Positions 1-9,209 of a DNA stretch of 64,000 bases are shown here, in pieces (the stretch's first letter is position 1; each line of letters starts with the position of its first letter). The notes beneath the pieces were generated by a model. It was not told the origin of the DNA. It searched no databases and saw only the letters and a program-made list of their open reading frames with translations. This DNA is from Paraburkholderia sp. SOS3 (GTDB taxonomy: Bacteria > Pseudomonadota > Gammaproteobacteria > Burkholderiales > Burkholderiaceae). Made by a program: the position numbers and the translations under genes. The stretch lies in assembly GCF_001922345.1 (NCBI RefSeq), contig NZ_CP018812.1:2728001-2792000 (forward strand), written 5' to 3'.

Positions 1-1341
1 CGCGCCGTCTTTGGTTGCGGCAGCGGCCAGCCGGTCGCTGACCGCCTGTTGCACTTCATTGTCGAGCGTCGCGGTGGCGCTCAGGTCGAGACGGTCGAGA
101 TCGTACAGGTTGTTCACGCCCAATGCCGTCATCAGATGCGAGCGCAGCGACGTCACCGCCTTGCGCGACACGAACGATTCGGTCGCCGCCGGCAACGACG
201 CACGATGCAATTCGACCGGCGCGGACAGCGCCGCATCGCGCAACGCCGTAGAAATCGCGCCACCGCTCGCGAGCAGCCGCAGATAGCTGTCGGTGAGCGT
301 TGCGAGATCCGCATTCCTGCGCAACAGGAAATGCGAAGGCCCACGCTGCGCGATCATCAGCGACAGTACCTGGCGAAATGCAAGGCCTTGCGCAGCCAGG
401 TTCTCTTCGGTCGTCGGCGCCGCGAGAATGCGGTTCACCTCGTCGAAATCACGGCCATACCACGCGGCAAGCCCGTCGCCGATCCCGTTGATTTCGCCGA
501 TGCCCGGCTGCGCCGCGAGCGGCACCGAATTCAGATAGCGCACGACGATTTGCTGACGCGCTTCCATCGTGCGCGGACCATCGAGATACGCGCGCACCGA
601 GGCCGATGCGATTTGCCGCAGCTTTTCCTGCGGCGTCGCGGTACGGCCGCCTGGCGAGTGGCGAAATTTTTCGATCTGCGTCGCGAGCGTGCTGCCGCCC
701 GGCTGCGGCTGGTTGTGATTGAAAAAGCGCAGACCCTGGTCGGCGAGTGCGCGGCCGAAGCGCGTCCAGTCAATAGCCGGATTGCGATTGGGTTGATCTG
801 CATCAAGCAGATGACGATCCTCGATAAACAGCAGCGCGTTCACGACAAGCGGCGGAATCGCGTCAAAGCCGCCATAAATCCGTTTCGGATAATCGTCGCC
901 GAACAGTTCGATGCCTGTCGAATCGTAAAGGCGCAAGCCGGCCTGATCCTTCTCCTCGAAGGGGATGAAAAGACCATCGTCGGCGAGGGATAGCATGCGA
1001 TCCGAATCGCGCGACTGAGAGGCGATGGTGAAGCCGCGCTCACGCAGGCGCCGTTCGATGGACGGCAGCAGCGAGTATCCGAGCCGGATATCGTAAGGCC
1101 CGTCCTTCGGAAAACGGATATTGTCGCTCGGGCCTGTCGCAACGGTGAAACCGACTTCGCTGGTGAGTTCGGACAGATACCGGGCCTGAAGCCGCGAGGT
1201 ATCCATTTCGATCTGCACGACCCGTACACCGGCCGCGACCGCCACCAGAAACGCTAGAAAAATACCCCACTTCAGCCACTTCCATGTGGATGTGGTGCCG
1301 GAGGTACGCAGCGGCGGAACGCGAAGCAGAGGCCGATTCAT
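1..1341 (-). CDS. Divergent family-51 glycosyltransferase (PBP1-like), 3' part outside window
   Basis: Translating the minus strand from ATG at 1341 gives 447 open codons running off the left edge, so the C-terminus is missing. GGAGA lies 8 nt before the start. Residues about 20-41 form one membrane anchor after a short cytoplasmic tail, as in class A penicillin-binding proteins. Residues 173-176 (IEDR) and 215-222 (GGSTLATQ) match the GT51 motifs EDxxFxxH and GGSTITQQ that polymerise lipid II. The first motif is abnormal: EDR is followed by HLLDAD, not FxxHxG. No transpeptidase domain is visible in the part present. The family is known in Burkholderiales as a long membrane protein of uncertain role, so activity on peptidoglycan is inferred only. 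A long frame on the plus strand at 49-993 is its shadow. Confidence 0.8.
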   Translation of the reverse strand, partial: MNRPLLRVPPLRTSGTTSTWKWLKWGIFLAFLVAVAAGVRVVQIEMDTSRLQARYLSELTSEVGFTVATGPSDNIRFPKDGPYDIRLGYSLLPSIERRLRERGFTIASQSRDSDRMLSLADDGLFIPFEEKDQAGLRLYDSTGIELFGDDYPKRIYGGFDAIPPLVVNALLFIEDRHLLDADQPNRNPAIDWTRFGRALADQGLRFFNHNQPQPGGSTLATQIEKFRHSPGGRTATPQEKLRQIASASVRAYLDGPRTMEARQQIVVRYLNSVPLAAQPGIGEINGIGDGLAAWYGRDFDEVNRILAAPTTEENLAAQGLAFRQVLSLMIAQRGPSHFLLRRNADLATLTDSYLRLLASGGAISTALRDAALSAPVELHRASLPAATESFVSRKAVTSLRSHLMTALGVNNLYDLDRLDLSATATLDNEVQQAVSDRLAAAATKDGA

Positions 1342-1627
1342 GGTGGCGTCTCCTTGCAGATGCCAGACCACAAAAAATGCGACTCGTATCAGTCTAGCGC
1401 GTAACCGAGGTTTGCGAATGACCATCGCACAAACAGGTGCCTGCAATGAGTACGCCACGCAACACTCGCGGCGCTGGCGCCTGCCGAAATTCCGCGCGGC
1501 ACGGGCTGTTCCGGCTTGGGGCGTGCGTGGCAGTCCGTAGCAGGTGCGCACTTCCCCTATGGAAAGCCCGATAGGAGCGGCGCGGAAATTTCAGTACCAT
1601 AGCCGCCCATTTCAAGCGGAACCGCTT

Positions 1628-2944
1628 ATGCAAAGCTTCTACGAAGCGACTGTAAGCCGGCCTGAACGCCCGCGTCTGACCGGCCGGCAAAGCGCTCGCG
1701 TATGCATTGTCGGCGGCGGCCTGGCCGGCCTGTCGACTGCACTCGGGCTCGCCGAGCGCGGCGTGCGCGACGTCGTGGTGCTCGAAGCGGAACACGTCGG
1801 GTTCGGCGCATCGGGGCGCAACGGCGGTTTCGTGTTCGGCGGCTATAGCCTCGACTGTGCGGAGCTGCTGAGAATTCTCGGGCCGTCACGCGCTCGCGAC
1901 CTGTATGCGCTGACCACCGATGCGGTCGACCTGATGCGCGAGCGCATCCGTCGTTACCATATCGACTGCGATGCCATCGATGCGGGTGTGATTCTCGCGA
2001 ACTGGTTCGACGAGCCGGCGCGGCTCGATGCCCAACGGCGCTTGATGAAGGAATCGTTCGGCGTCGACTGGGAACCGCTCGACCGGCGCGATCTCTCGGC
2101 GAAGCTCAAAACCTCGCGTTATCACGGCGGGCTTTTCGAGCGCCATGCGTTTCACTTTCATCCTTTGAAATATGTCGCCGGCGTCGCTGCCGCTGCAAGC
2201 GATACCGGCATACGCATTCATGAGCACTCGCCCGTGCTTGCGCTTCGGCCCCAACGCAGTGGGTTCGTCGTCGAGACCGCGCACGGCGCGGTCGACGCGG
2301 AGCATGTCGTGATGGCGGGCGGCGGCTATGCGCGCAACGTCTATCGGCGCGTCGAACGTGCGGTCCTTCCGATCGCCACCTACGTGATCGCGACCGAACC
2401 ACTCGGCGAGCGACTCAGAGACGCGATCGACTGCGCGTCAGCCGTCTATGACACGCGCTTTGCATTCGACTACTATCGGCCGCTGCCCGACACCCGTATT
2501 TTGTGGGGTGGCCGGATCTCGATTGTCGAACGCACGCCGCAGGCAATTGCGCGGCTGCTACGCAACGATCTGCTGAAGGTCTACCCGCAACTGCATGATG
2601 TACACGTCGACTACGCATGGGGCGGCCTCATGAGCTATGCGCGGCACAAGATGCCGCAGATCGGCCAAAGCGCCGATGGCGTCTGGTACGCGGTCGGCTT
2701 CGGCGGTCATGGAATGGCGCCGACTACCGTATGCGGCGAGCTGCTCGCATCGGCGATCAGCGGTGAAAGGCCTGTGCCCGACGCGTTTGCGCAGTTCGGC
2801 CTAACGCACACGTTCGGCGCATTCGGTCTGGCAGCCGCGCAGTTGACTTATTCCGCCATGCAAACACGCGATGCGCTTTCTGCAAGGTTTCCCGCCCGGT
2901 CGGCTGCGCGACTCGGCGCAAAGCGGCGCACGTCATCACGCTAA
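1628..2944 (+). CDS. FAD-dependent oxidoreductase, PuuB/DadA-like
   Basis: A 438-residue flavoprotein of the DAO superfamily. The Rossmann motif VGGGLAG is at residues 28-34 and GASGRNGG at 60-67, the arrangement of gamma-glutamylputrescine oxidases, which oxidise an amine with FAD. An upstream in-frame start at 1544 would add 28 residues not expected for the family; ATG 1628 puts the usual short YEATxxRP segment first, so I prefer it. The gene stands alone, with no puu pathway genes beside it, and points away from the GT51 gene. The substrate could be an N-methylated or polyamine-derived compound or another D-amino acid. The oxidoreductase call is firm; the substrate is not. Confidence 0.85.
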   Translation: MQSFYEATVSRPERPRLTGRQSARVCIVGGGLAGLSTALGLAERGVRDVVVLEAEHVGFGASGRNGGFVFGGYSLDCAELLRILGPSRARDLYALTTDAVDLMRERIRRYHIDCDAIDAGVILANWFDEPARLDAQRRLMKESFGVDWEPLDRRDLSAKLKTSRYHGGLFERHAFHFHPLKYVAGVAAAASDTGIRIHEHSPVLALRPQRSGFVVETAHGAVDAEHVVMAGGGYARNVYRRVERAVLPIATYVIATEPLGERLRDAIDCASAVYDTRFAFDYYRPLPDTRILWGGRISIVERTPQAIARLLRNDLLKVYPQLHDVHVDYAWGGLMSYARHKMPQIGQSADGVWYAVGFGGHGMAPTTVCGELLASAISGERPVPDAFAQFGLTHTFGAFGLAAAQLTYSAMQTRDALSARFPARSAARLGAKRRTSSR

Positions 2945-3125
2945 GCGATCCGAAGCAAAGCAGCCGACGGGCGAGGCGGTACATTGCCTGCTTTCCGATT
3001 TCGCATCACTCGCGTCACGGCCGCCGATCAGACCACCGATCGCCCGCCGGCTGGGCACGCCCCTTGCGTCGTTATAATCTGCTGTTGTGTGAATGCGATT
3101 TGCCGTTTTGATATCAAGGAGCGTC

Positions 3126-3476
3126 ATGAGGAATTCGTTCAAAGCATCGTTATACGCCGCTATCCTGCTCGTTCCTGTCGCGCTTGGCGCGTGCGCGCAG
3201 TTTCAGCGCAATCCCGACGCGGGCGATCCGGAAAACGACCAGATGACGAATCGCCCGGTTGCCGACGTCGTTCAATGCCTCGAACAGGAAGCGAAAAAAC
3301 ACGATACGAAGGTCGCCACGTCGCCGATTCCTCAAGGCACGATGCTCGATTTCGGCGAATCGAATATCGTCAAGGTCCGCACCGACAACGGCGGCACCAC
3401 CTACCGCTATTACGCCGGCAAGCGCCACCTGTCGAACATGTGGATCGAGGCGGCCAGCAAGACGTGCGCGCCGTGA
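3126..3476 (+). CDS. Small lipoprotein of unknown function
   Basis: A 116-residue protein with a type II signal peptide: MRNS plus a hydrophobic stretch to residue 20 and the lipobox LGAC with Cys23 as the lipidated residue. AAGGAG ends 4 nt before ATG 3126, which decides the start over an upstream in-frame ATG at 3093. A TATAAT hexamer lies at 3073-3078, about 50 nt upstream, without a convincing -35. The mature part contains two further cysteines and no domain I recognise. It is likely anchored to an envelope membrane; no function can be assigned. Confidence 0.75.
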   Translation: MRNSFKASLYAAILLVPVALGACAQFQRNPDAGDPENDQMTNRPVADVVQCLEQEAKKHDTKVATSPIPQGTMLDFGESNIVKVRTDNGGTTYRYYAGKRHLSNMWIEAASKTCAP

Positions 3477-3658
3477 CGTCCGCGTGACGTAAGCGTAAGC
3501 AAACAGCAATCGAGTCGACATGCGAATATCGCATCGCGAATGCGAACGTACGGGAAGCGTGTGGCGGGCTGTCGCATCCTTGTCTTAAGTGTCGTTTAAG
3601 TTTGGCTCATCAAGATGCGATGCACTCGAATCGAACCGTGATCCGTATGAGGTGCCCG

Positions 3659-3958
3659 ATGCAAAACAATGACGATAATAACGAGCGTGACACTCGGAAG
3701 ACCCTGTCGGTTTCGTCCACGCCGGTAGCCGCAAAGCGGCCTACGATGTTGCGGCGGCTGCTGAGCCACCACGAGCTCGCGACGCTGCTATTGCTGCTGC
3801 ACGCGCCTGTCGATGCGCATGCGAAACCCGAAATTCCGATGCTGCAGGAAGCAGGCCTCGTAGAAAGCATCGCATCGTCCGATGCCGGTGCGCCGCGCAT
3901 TCGTCTGACTGATGAAGGCAACGCCATTCTGCGTGGCCTCGGCCTCGGCGTCCGATAA
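3659..3958 (+). CDS. Hypothetical small protein, winged-helix-like
   Basis: Ninety-nine residues from ATG 3659, chosen because GAGG at 3649-3652 sits 6 nt upstream; in-frame ATGs at 3602, 3620 and 3647 are alternatives. The N-terminal 30 residues are polar and probably disordered. The rest reads as helix, helix, then a beta-wing: LLSHHELATLLLLLHAP, then QEAGLVES and IRLTDEGNAILRGLG. This resembles the wing and last helix of MarR/PadR-like domains, where L-T-D-G-N is typical. DNA binding is inference. No partner gene is evident. Confidence 0.6.
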   Translation: MQNNDDNNERDTRKTLSVSSTPVAAKRPTMLRRLLSHHELATLLLLLHAPVDAHAKPEIPMLQEAGLVESIASSDAGAPRIRLTDEGNAILRGLGLGVR

Positions 3959-3969
3959 CGATCATGTCG

Positions 3970-4305
3970 TCAGGCTTGCCACACCGCATAGCCTGCCTCG
4001 CGTAACCCGATCGCAAGTTCCACTTCCATGTCGCGCGCCCCGTCGTACGGCATCGGGTTGTAAAAGTCATACAGTTCGGGCATGAGCCGCACACCGTAAT
4101 CGCGCACATAGCGATTCGCCTGAATGTCCGCCTTGTGCCTGTCGAAGCGCAGGTCCGGGTCGAGTCCCGTCATCCCCACATACACGCATGGCCTCGCGAA
4201 GCGATAGTCGGGATTCGCGCGCCTGAAGCGTGCTTCGTTCCATACGGTGTCGTCGAGTGCGACGACGTACACGTTGTAGCGCAGCAAAGCGCCTCGCTTT
4301 TTCAT
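3970..4305 (-). CDS. GIY-YIG-like protein
   Basis: A 111-residue protein. VYVV at residues 12-15 and VYVGMT at 41-46 match the paired strands that name the GIY-YIG fold. They are followed by an Arg-His element (RFDRHK, 53-58) and Glu residues near 94-96, in the order expected for the catalytic Arg and metal-binding Glu. Stand-alone GIY-YIG proteins of this size occur in many proteobacteria and most have unknown targets. It lies 27 nt upstream of nothing on its strand except the AraC gene, whose 3' end is at 4332, so it could be co-transcribed with that regulator. Nuclease activity is inferred. Confidence 0.6.
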   Translation of the reverse strand: MKKRGALLRYNVYVVALDDTVWNEARFRRANPDYRFARPCVYVGMTGLDPDLRFDRHKADIQANRYVRDYGVRLMPELYDFYNPMPYDGARDMEVELAIGLREAGYAVWQA

Positions 4306-4331
4306 TTCCCTTCACGATGCCACGTGGACTG

Positions 4332-5201
4332 TCATGCGGCCGCGCGCGGGCGCCCGCTGCCGAGCAGCAGTAACCGGTATTCGGTCGGTGTGACGCCGAC
4401 AGTCGCCTTGAATTGCCGCGTAAATGCACTGTGATCGGTGTAGCCGCACAGCGCGGCGACGTCGGTCACCTTGTCGTGCGAGACGAGCAGCGCCGTCGCC
4501 GCATCGAGGCGCGTTTTCAGCAGCACCTGGCGCGGCGTTAGATGGAACACCTTGTGAAAATAGCGTTCGAGTTGCGCGACGGACATATCCGCCATCGACG
4601 CAAGCTGCTTCAGGTTCAACGGCTGTACAAAGTTTTGCTGGATGTACTGGACGACGATCGCAAGACGGCTGTACGCGGGGTGGCTGCTCTCATCGGCCTT
4701 CAGATCGCGCGACGTGCCCGCGAGGCCGACAATGCGCCCCGCTGCATCGCGCAGCGGCTGCTTGCAGGTCAGACACCAGCCGGGCTGGCGGCCCGGATAC
4801 AGATGCAATTCGAGCTGATCGAGCATCTGGTTGCCCACATGAATCACCGCCTGGTCCTGCGCGGTATAGATACGGCCGAAGCGGCTCGGGAATACCTGTT
4901 CGGCGGTCTTGCCGAGCAGCGCCTCCTTCTCCTTATATCCGCAGCGCGATGCCAGCGTGCGGTTGACGAGCGCGTAGCGCGCTTCGGCATCCTTCACGAA
5001 GAACACGGTATCCGGCATCGCGTCGAAAACCGGCGCGAGCATCGTGAAATGCTCGAGCATTGCGGCGAGCGGCGACGACGCCACTGCACCCTGCTCAGGC
5101 GTCCCACGGGCGCTTCCCTCAGCCATTCCATAGGAACTTCCTGAGGTCGCCCCATAGGGACTTCCTTCGGGCGCTTCCAGCGGATGAGCCAGCGTGGTCA
5201 T
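4332..5201 (-). CDS. PAS-AraC transcriptional regulator, probable activator of hydroxyproline genes
   Basis: A 289-residue regulator. Residues about 55-168 form a PAS fold (PDTVFFVKD, then a terminal AGTSRDL), and 180-278 a double helix-turn-helix AraC domain ending in FTRQFKATVGVTPTEYR. The N-terminal 40 residues are unusual: residues 12-35 are three copies of a Gly/Ser octapeptide (EGSPYGAT, SGSSYGMA, EGSARGTP) encoded by 24-bp DNA repeats. It sits next to the 3' end of the hydroxyproline catabolic genes on the same strand, and AraC-type LhpR proteins control these pathways in pseudomonads, so that role is likely. The PAS domain presumably senses a small ligand. Confidence 0.85.
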   Translation of the reverse strand: MTTLAHPLEAPEGSPYGATSGSSYGMAEGSARGTPEQGAVASSPLAAMLEHFTMLAPVFDAMPDTVFFVKDAEARYALVNRTLASRCGYKEKEALLGKTAEQVFPSRFGRIYTAQDQAVIHVGNQMLDQLELHLYPGRQPGWCLTCKQPLRDAAGRIVGLAGTSRDLKADESSHPAYSRLAIVVQYIQQNFVQPLNLKQLASMADMSVAQLERYFHKVFHLTPRQVLLKTRLDAATALLVSHDKVTDVAALCGYTDHSAFTRQFKATVGVTPTEYRLLLLGSGRPRAAA

Positions 5202-5389
5202 TGTTTGCGGATTCCAGGTTCGCAGAGCGGTGCGGTGCGTAGGCCGGGCAGGAGGTTCCCTGAAGGCCTCTCACAGAGAATTCCTGCGGACGCCCAAACG
5301 CACTCCTGCGATCGTGCGGACGATTATAGGGCCGTGCGGCGCAGTACAAAATTCGGGACGCCCCCGAGTATGCGCGACCTCCTTGCGCT

Positions 5390-6706
5390 TCACTTCGCGT
5401 CCGGCGTCGCGTCCGTCGTGTCGCGCACGGCGTCGAGCAACGTGCCAATCCGCGCGGGACTAAACGGCGGCCGCACCTGAGCGGTGTTCCAGCCGAAATA
5501 GAGTTCGGCCGCGCATCCGCAGATGCGCCCCTGGCAAGGTCCCATCCCGCAGCGCGTTTGCAGCTTTGCATCGCGCCAGTTCGTATGCTCGCGCACCTGC
5601 GCGCAGGTCACATCTTCGCATCGGCAAAACAGCGTGTCGTCCGATGGCAGCGCGCGCGCCGCTTCGCGAGGCGCAAACGCCGTCTCGACGCGCCGTGCGA
5701 AGCGCCGCCACCGATCGCGCTGCGCCTGCAGCCGCGCAGCTTCGCGCTGTGCGTCGACGGCTTGCAACCCTGCGATTTCTCCTTCGACGCTCGCGAGTTC
5801 CATGCCGCCGGCGCCGGTGCACTCGCCTGCGGCAAACACATGCGCGAGCGACGTGCGCTGCGCGTCGTCGACGATCAGCGCACTGCCCGCCGCCGGATCG
5901 CGATGGACTGCGCAACCAAGCGACTCGCCGACCGTGACGTTCGGCACCAGCCCATAGCCGCATGCGATGCGCGCGCAGTCGAGCACGAGATCGCCACCGC
6001 CGCCCTGACGAATCCGGACCTGCTCGACTCGGCCATCGCCGATCGCTTCGCGCACCACGCTTCCAGTCAAATAGCGCAGCCCCGCAAAACCGCGCGTAAG
6101 CCGCGCTGCCTGCCACAGTTTCGACGGCGTCGCGACAAGTCCGACGCCGAAGCGCGCAACCGCCGTCCACGGCGCCTGTTCGATCACTGCGACCACCTTG
6201 GCGCCCGCTTGCCGCGCGGTGGCGAGCGACGCAATCAGCAGCGGCCCGCTGCCGGCTATGACGATCCGCTCGCCGCGCACGGGTACGCCGCCCTTGATCA
6301 GCGCCTGCAATCCGCCCGCGCCGGTCACCCCGGGCAAGGTCCACCCTTTGAACGGCAGCAGCCGCTCGCGCGCGCCGGTCGCAAGAATCAGCCGCTCACA
6401 GCCGAGTTCAAGCACGCCATGCTGCGCCGATTCGACGAGCAGACTGCGATCGCCGAGCGGCGCGACGACGCGCGCTGACGAGAAAACGTCCACGTTTCCG
6501 GCACGCAGCAACGCGTCGAGACGTTCGTTCAATGCCGTCGCCGGTGGATACGCGGGGCCGTGGCGCCAGACCTGGCCGCCGGCACGCGGGTTATCGTCAA
6601 GTACGGCGATGCGCGCGTGCGCCTGCGTCTGCGCAGCGGCGCGTGCGGCGCTCAGGCCTGCGGGGCCCGCACCGACGATAACGACGTCATAGTGCCGCCG
6701 GTTCAT
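5390..6706 (-). CDS. D-hydroxyproline dehydrogenase, alpha subunit (FAD/NAD(P)-binding, [Fe-S])
   Basis: A 438-residue flavoprotein with GAGPAG at residues 12-17 near the N-terminus and a second nucleotide-binding fold in the middle (IVIAGSGPLLI). Near the C-terminus a cysteine set (CRCEDVTC and RCGMGPCQGRIC) forms a BFD-like [2Fe-2S] site. This is the architecture of the large subunit in hetero-oligomeric dehydrogenases that convert cis-4-hydroxy-D-proline to 1-pyrroline-4-hydroxy-2-carboxylate (LhpBEF type). The start ATG at 6706 overlaps the stop of the small subunit gene as ATGA, so the subunits are translationally coupled; a longer frame from 6775 is unlikely. It is the last gene of the three-subunit set. 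Confidence 0.85.
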   Translation of the reverse strand: MNRRHYDVVIVGAGPAGLSAARAAAQTQAHARIAVLDDNPRAGGQVWRHGPAYPPATALNERLDALLRAGNVDVFSSARVVAPLGDRSLLVESAQHGVLELGCERLILATGARERLLPFKGWTLPGVTGAGGLQALIKGGVPVRGERIVIAGSGPLLIASLATARQAGAKVVAVIEQAPWTAVARFGVGLVATPSKLWQAARLTRGFAGLRYLTGSVVREAIGDGRVEQVRIRQGGGGDLVLDCARIACGYGLVPNVTVGESLGCAVHRDPAAGSALIVDDAQRTSLAHVFAAGECTGAGGMELASVEGEIAGLQAVDAQREAARLQAQRDRWRRFARRVETAFAPREAARALPSDDTLFCRCEDVTCAQVREHTNWRDAKLQTRCGMGPCQGRICGCAAELYFGWNTAQVRPPFSPARIGTLLDAVRDTTDATPDAK

Positions 6707-6996
6707 GTCGTCCCCGCGTCCCGGCTTGAGCCAGCGGTTTCGATCGTCTGCCCGTCGCGGCATAGCGTCTGGCACGCGAGCCTATGCGCGCAACCATCGA
6801 TCGTTACGCGGCACTCCTGGCACACGCCCATGCCGCACAGCGCCGTGCGCGGCATGCCGGTTACCGAGGTTCGTGTACCCGCGATGCCAGCATGTGTCGC
6901 AAGCGCAGCCGCTACGGTAGCGCCCGCCAACATCTCGAGAACATGCCCGTCGACGGTTACACGCACGCGCGCGTCAGCCTGGTTCGCGTCACGCAT
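6703..6996 (-). CDS. D-hydroxyproline dehydrogenase, gamma subunit ([2Fe-2S] ferredoxin-like)
   Basis: Ninety-seven residues from ATG 6996, which lies inside the last codons of the beta subunit gene (8-nt overlap). Cys54, Cys59, Cys62 and Cys75 (CGMGVCQEC and C) make a plant-type [2Fe-2S] ligand set. Such small iron-sulfur subunits carry electrons between the flavins of the alpha and beta subunits in amino-acid dehydrogenases. A frame extending upstream to 7122 would lie within the beta gene and adds only Arg-rich sequence, so it was not used. Confidence 0.85.
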   Translation of the reverse strand: MRDANQADARVRVTVDGHVLEMLAGATVAAALATHAGIAGTRTSVTGMPRTALCGMGVCQECRVTIDGCAHRLACQTLCRDGQTIETAGSSRDAGTT

Positions 6997-8146
6997 GGCT
7001 AACCCCGTGCATGAAGCGCGCCGGCAGGTAAGGATCGGTAGCGATCGTGGCCGCACCGCCGGTGATTTGCGCGGCAAGCAATTGTGCAGTGGCAAGCGAT
7101 GTGGTGACGCCGAGTCCTTCATGGCCGACCGCCAGCCAGACGCCCGCGTTTGAATCGCCGGCGATGGTCTCGCCGGCCGCCGATACGCCGTACTGCCCGA
7201 TCAGCGGCAAGCCGTCGGGTGTCGCCGCTCGAAAGCCGGTCCACGCGCGAATCGCATTCAGATCAGGTAATTGAGGCAAATAACGCGCTGCACGCTGCAG
7301 CATCTGCGCAAGGACCGGCATTTCGACCGCGGGGTCCGTCGTATCGAACTGCCTCGACGAGCCGATCAGCAATTGCCCTGTCGGCCGCGGCTGCGCGTTG
7401 AATGCAACCGATGTGCCCGTCGCATGATGTGCGCTCTTGATATAGCCGAGTTCGAGCACTTCATGCCGGATCAGTCCGGGGTAACGGTCCGTGATCAGCA
7501 GATGGCCTTTTTTGGGTTGCAGAGGCAACGATCGCACGAGCTCCGTCGCACCGATGCCATTCGCCACGATCACATACGAAGCCTCGACGCGCTCGCCATT
7601 CTCAAGCCTCACCGAATGCGCGTCGACCGCAACGACTCGTGTTCCGGGCCGCACGTCGATGCGTGCGGCGGCCGGGGATATTTTCAACAGCCATTGCGCA
7701 ACCGATGGCGCGTAGACGATGCTGTCCTGTTCGATCAGCAGGCCGCCTGCCATGCCATGCACGAGCGCCGGCTCGCACTCGCGCAATGCGGACGCATCGA
7801 GCAACTGCGATGAAACGCCCTGCGCGGCAAACGCGTCGTGCATGACGCGCGCCGCTTGCCATTCTTCGTCATCCTCTGCGACCCAGAGCGTCCCGCAACG
7901 CGAGAACGCATCGCGTTCGCGCAGTTGCGGCGCCAATTCGAGCCACAGATCGCGCGAGTAACGGCTCAGTGCGAATTCGGCCGGCGAATCGTGCATCGCG
8001 ACAATGTGCCCCATGCCCGCAGCGGTCGCACCGCCGCCGATCCCGTGCGCGTCGAAGACGACGACGCGCAAGCCGCGCGCAGCCAGTTCCGCCGCGCACG
8101 CCGCGCCGACGATGCCCGCGCCGACGATCAGCGCATCCGCTTTCAT
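6989..8146 (-). CDS. lhpB: D-hydroxyproline dehydrogenase, beta subunit (DAO-family FAD protein)
   Basis: A 385-residue D-amino-acid-oxidase-like flavoprotein. The dinucleotide motif GAGIVG begins at residue 9, GGGATAAGMG follows as the FAD-binding loop, and a C-terminal G-LP-IG and VGHEGLGVT segment is typical of substrate-binding DAO subunits. It should carry the active site that oxidises cis-4-hydroxy-D-proline. The three dehydrogenase genes run 8146 to 5390 with overlapping ends, in the order beta, gamma, alpha, so equal expression is likely. It lies 106 nt downstream of the epimerase, which supplies its substrate. DAO family is certain; the substrate comes from context. Confidence 0.85.
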   Translation of the reverse strand: MKADALIVGAGIVGAACAAELAARGLRVVVFDAHGIGGGATAAGMGHIVAMHDSPAEFALSRYSRDLWLELAPQLRERDAFSRCGTLWVAEDDEEWQAARVMHDAFAAQGVSSQLLDASALRECEPALVHGMAGGLLIEQDSIVYAPSVAQWLLKISPAAARIDVRPGTRVVAVDAHSVRLENGERVEASYVIVANGIGATELVRSLPLQPKKGHLLITDRYPGLIRHEVLELGYIKSAHHATGTSVAFNAQPRPTGQLLIGSSRQFDTTDPAVEMPVLAQMLQRAARYLPQLPDLNAIRAWTGFRAATPDGLPLIGQYGVSAAGETIAGDSNAGVWLAVGHEGLGVTTSLATAQLLAAQITGGAATIATDPYLPARFMHGVSHA

Positions 8147-8252
8147 CTATCGCCTCGCGTATCTGCGTCTGCGTCGATCGCCTGCGCGCTGGTTGCACGC
8201 GCAACGGCTCGTGCCACTGCGACGAATGCTGCCGGATGTGACCTGGCCGACG

Positions 8253-9209
8253 TCATCGCGTCGGAATGCCCCATGCAAACGGATCGCGCTCGTCGAAGCA
8301 TAGGCGGCTCTCCGCCATGACGTGCGCGTGGCCGGTGATGGTGGGCACGATCGCCGCCACGCCGTCGATCGGTTCCGTCGGTGCGTAGCTCGCTTCGAAC
8401 ACGCTGCCGATGATGCTTTCCTGACGCCATACCGCGCCCGGCGCGAGCTTGCCGGCGGCGGCGAGACACGCGACCTTCGCACTCGTGCCTGTGCCGCACG
8501 GCGAGCGATCGTAGGCATTGCCGGGACACAGCACGAAACTGCGGCTATCGATGCCGGCATATGAACCAGGGCTAAACAGTTCGATGTGGTCGATATAACC
8601 GTTCGCCGCGCCCGTGATGCCGGACGCGCTCAGCGCATCGCGCATGGCCGACGTGAACGTGGTCAGTTCGTCGATATTCGCGGGCACGAGCGTGCGCCCG
8701 TGATCGGCAACCAGGAAGAACCAGTTGCCGCCCCACGCGATATCGCCTGTGAACACGCCGTAGCCCGGCACGTCGACGCTCACATCGCGACGGTAGCGAT
8801 ACGACGGCACATTACGCACCGATACGCTCGAATCGTCATTGAGCGTCGCCTCGACGATGCCGACCGGTGTCTCGATCCTGTGCCGCCCCGGGCCGATGCG
8901 CCCCATATGCGCGAGCGACACGACGAGTCCTATCGTGCCGTGCCCGCACATGCCGAGGTAGCCAACGTTGTTGAAAAAGATCACGCCAGCCGCGCATTGC
9001 GGATCGTGCGGCTCGCACAACAGCGCACCGACAACGACGTCCGAACCGCGCGGTTCGGTCACGATGCCGGCTCGCCAGTCGTCGAAACGCGTGCGGAAAA
9101 CGTGAAGGCGCCCGGCAAGCGTGCCGCTGCCCAGATCGGGACCGCCGGACACCACAAGCCGCGTGGGCTCGCCGCCGGTGTGCGTATCAATGACGTTCAG
9201 GGTTTTCAT
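8253..9209 (-). CDS. lhpA: 4-hydroxyproline 2-epimerase (proline racemase family)
   Basis: A 318-residue enzyme of the proline racemase fold. Both catalytic cysteines are present: Cys88 in GMCGHGTIG and Cys238 in [10 protein letters not shown]. Retention of both marks an epimerase or racemase; the trans-3-hydroxyproline dehydratases of this family replace the first with Thr or Ser. N-terminal [10 protein letters not shown] is the family signature. It converts trans-4-hydroxy-L-proline to cis-4-hydroxy-D-proline, the first pathway step. ATG 9209 is used because [14 protein letters not shown] is the usual N-terminus; an ATG three codons upstream at 9218 is possible. Position as first gene of the leftward operon fits the role. 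Confidence 0.92.
   Translation of the reverse strand: MKTLNVIDTHTGGEPTRLVVSGGPDLGSGTLAGRLHVFRTRFDDWRAGIVTEPRGSDVVVGALLCEPHDPQCAAGVIFFNNVGYLGMCGHGTIGLVVSLAHMGRIGPGRHRIETPVGIVEATLNDDSSVSVRNVPSYRYRRDVSVDVPGYGVFTGDIAWGGNWFFLVADHGRTLVPANIDELTTFTSAMRDALSASGITGAANGYIDHIELFSPGSYAGIDSRSFVLCPGNAYDRSPCGTGTSAKVACLAAAGKLAPGAVWRQESIIGSVFEASYAPTEPIDGVAAIVPTITGHAHVMAESRLCFDERDPFAWGIPTR

Noticed and set aside
49..993. Long plus-strand open frame at the left edge
   Set aside because: It is Arg/His-rich low-complexity antisense sequence over the GT51 gene, which has motifs, a membrane anchor and a ribosome site.
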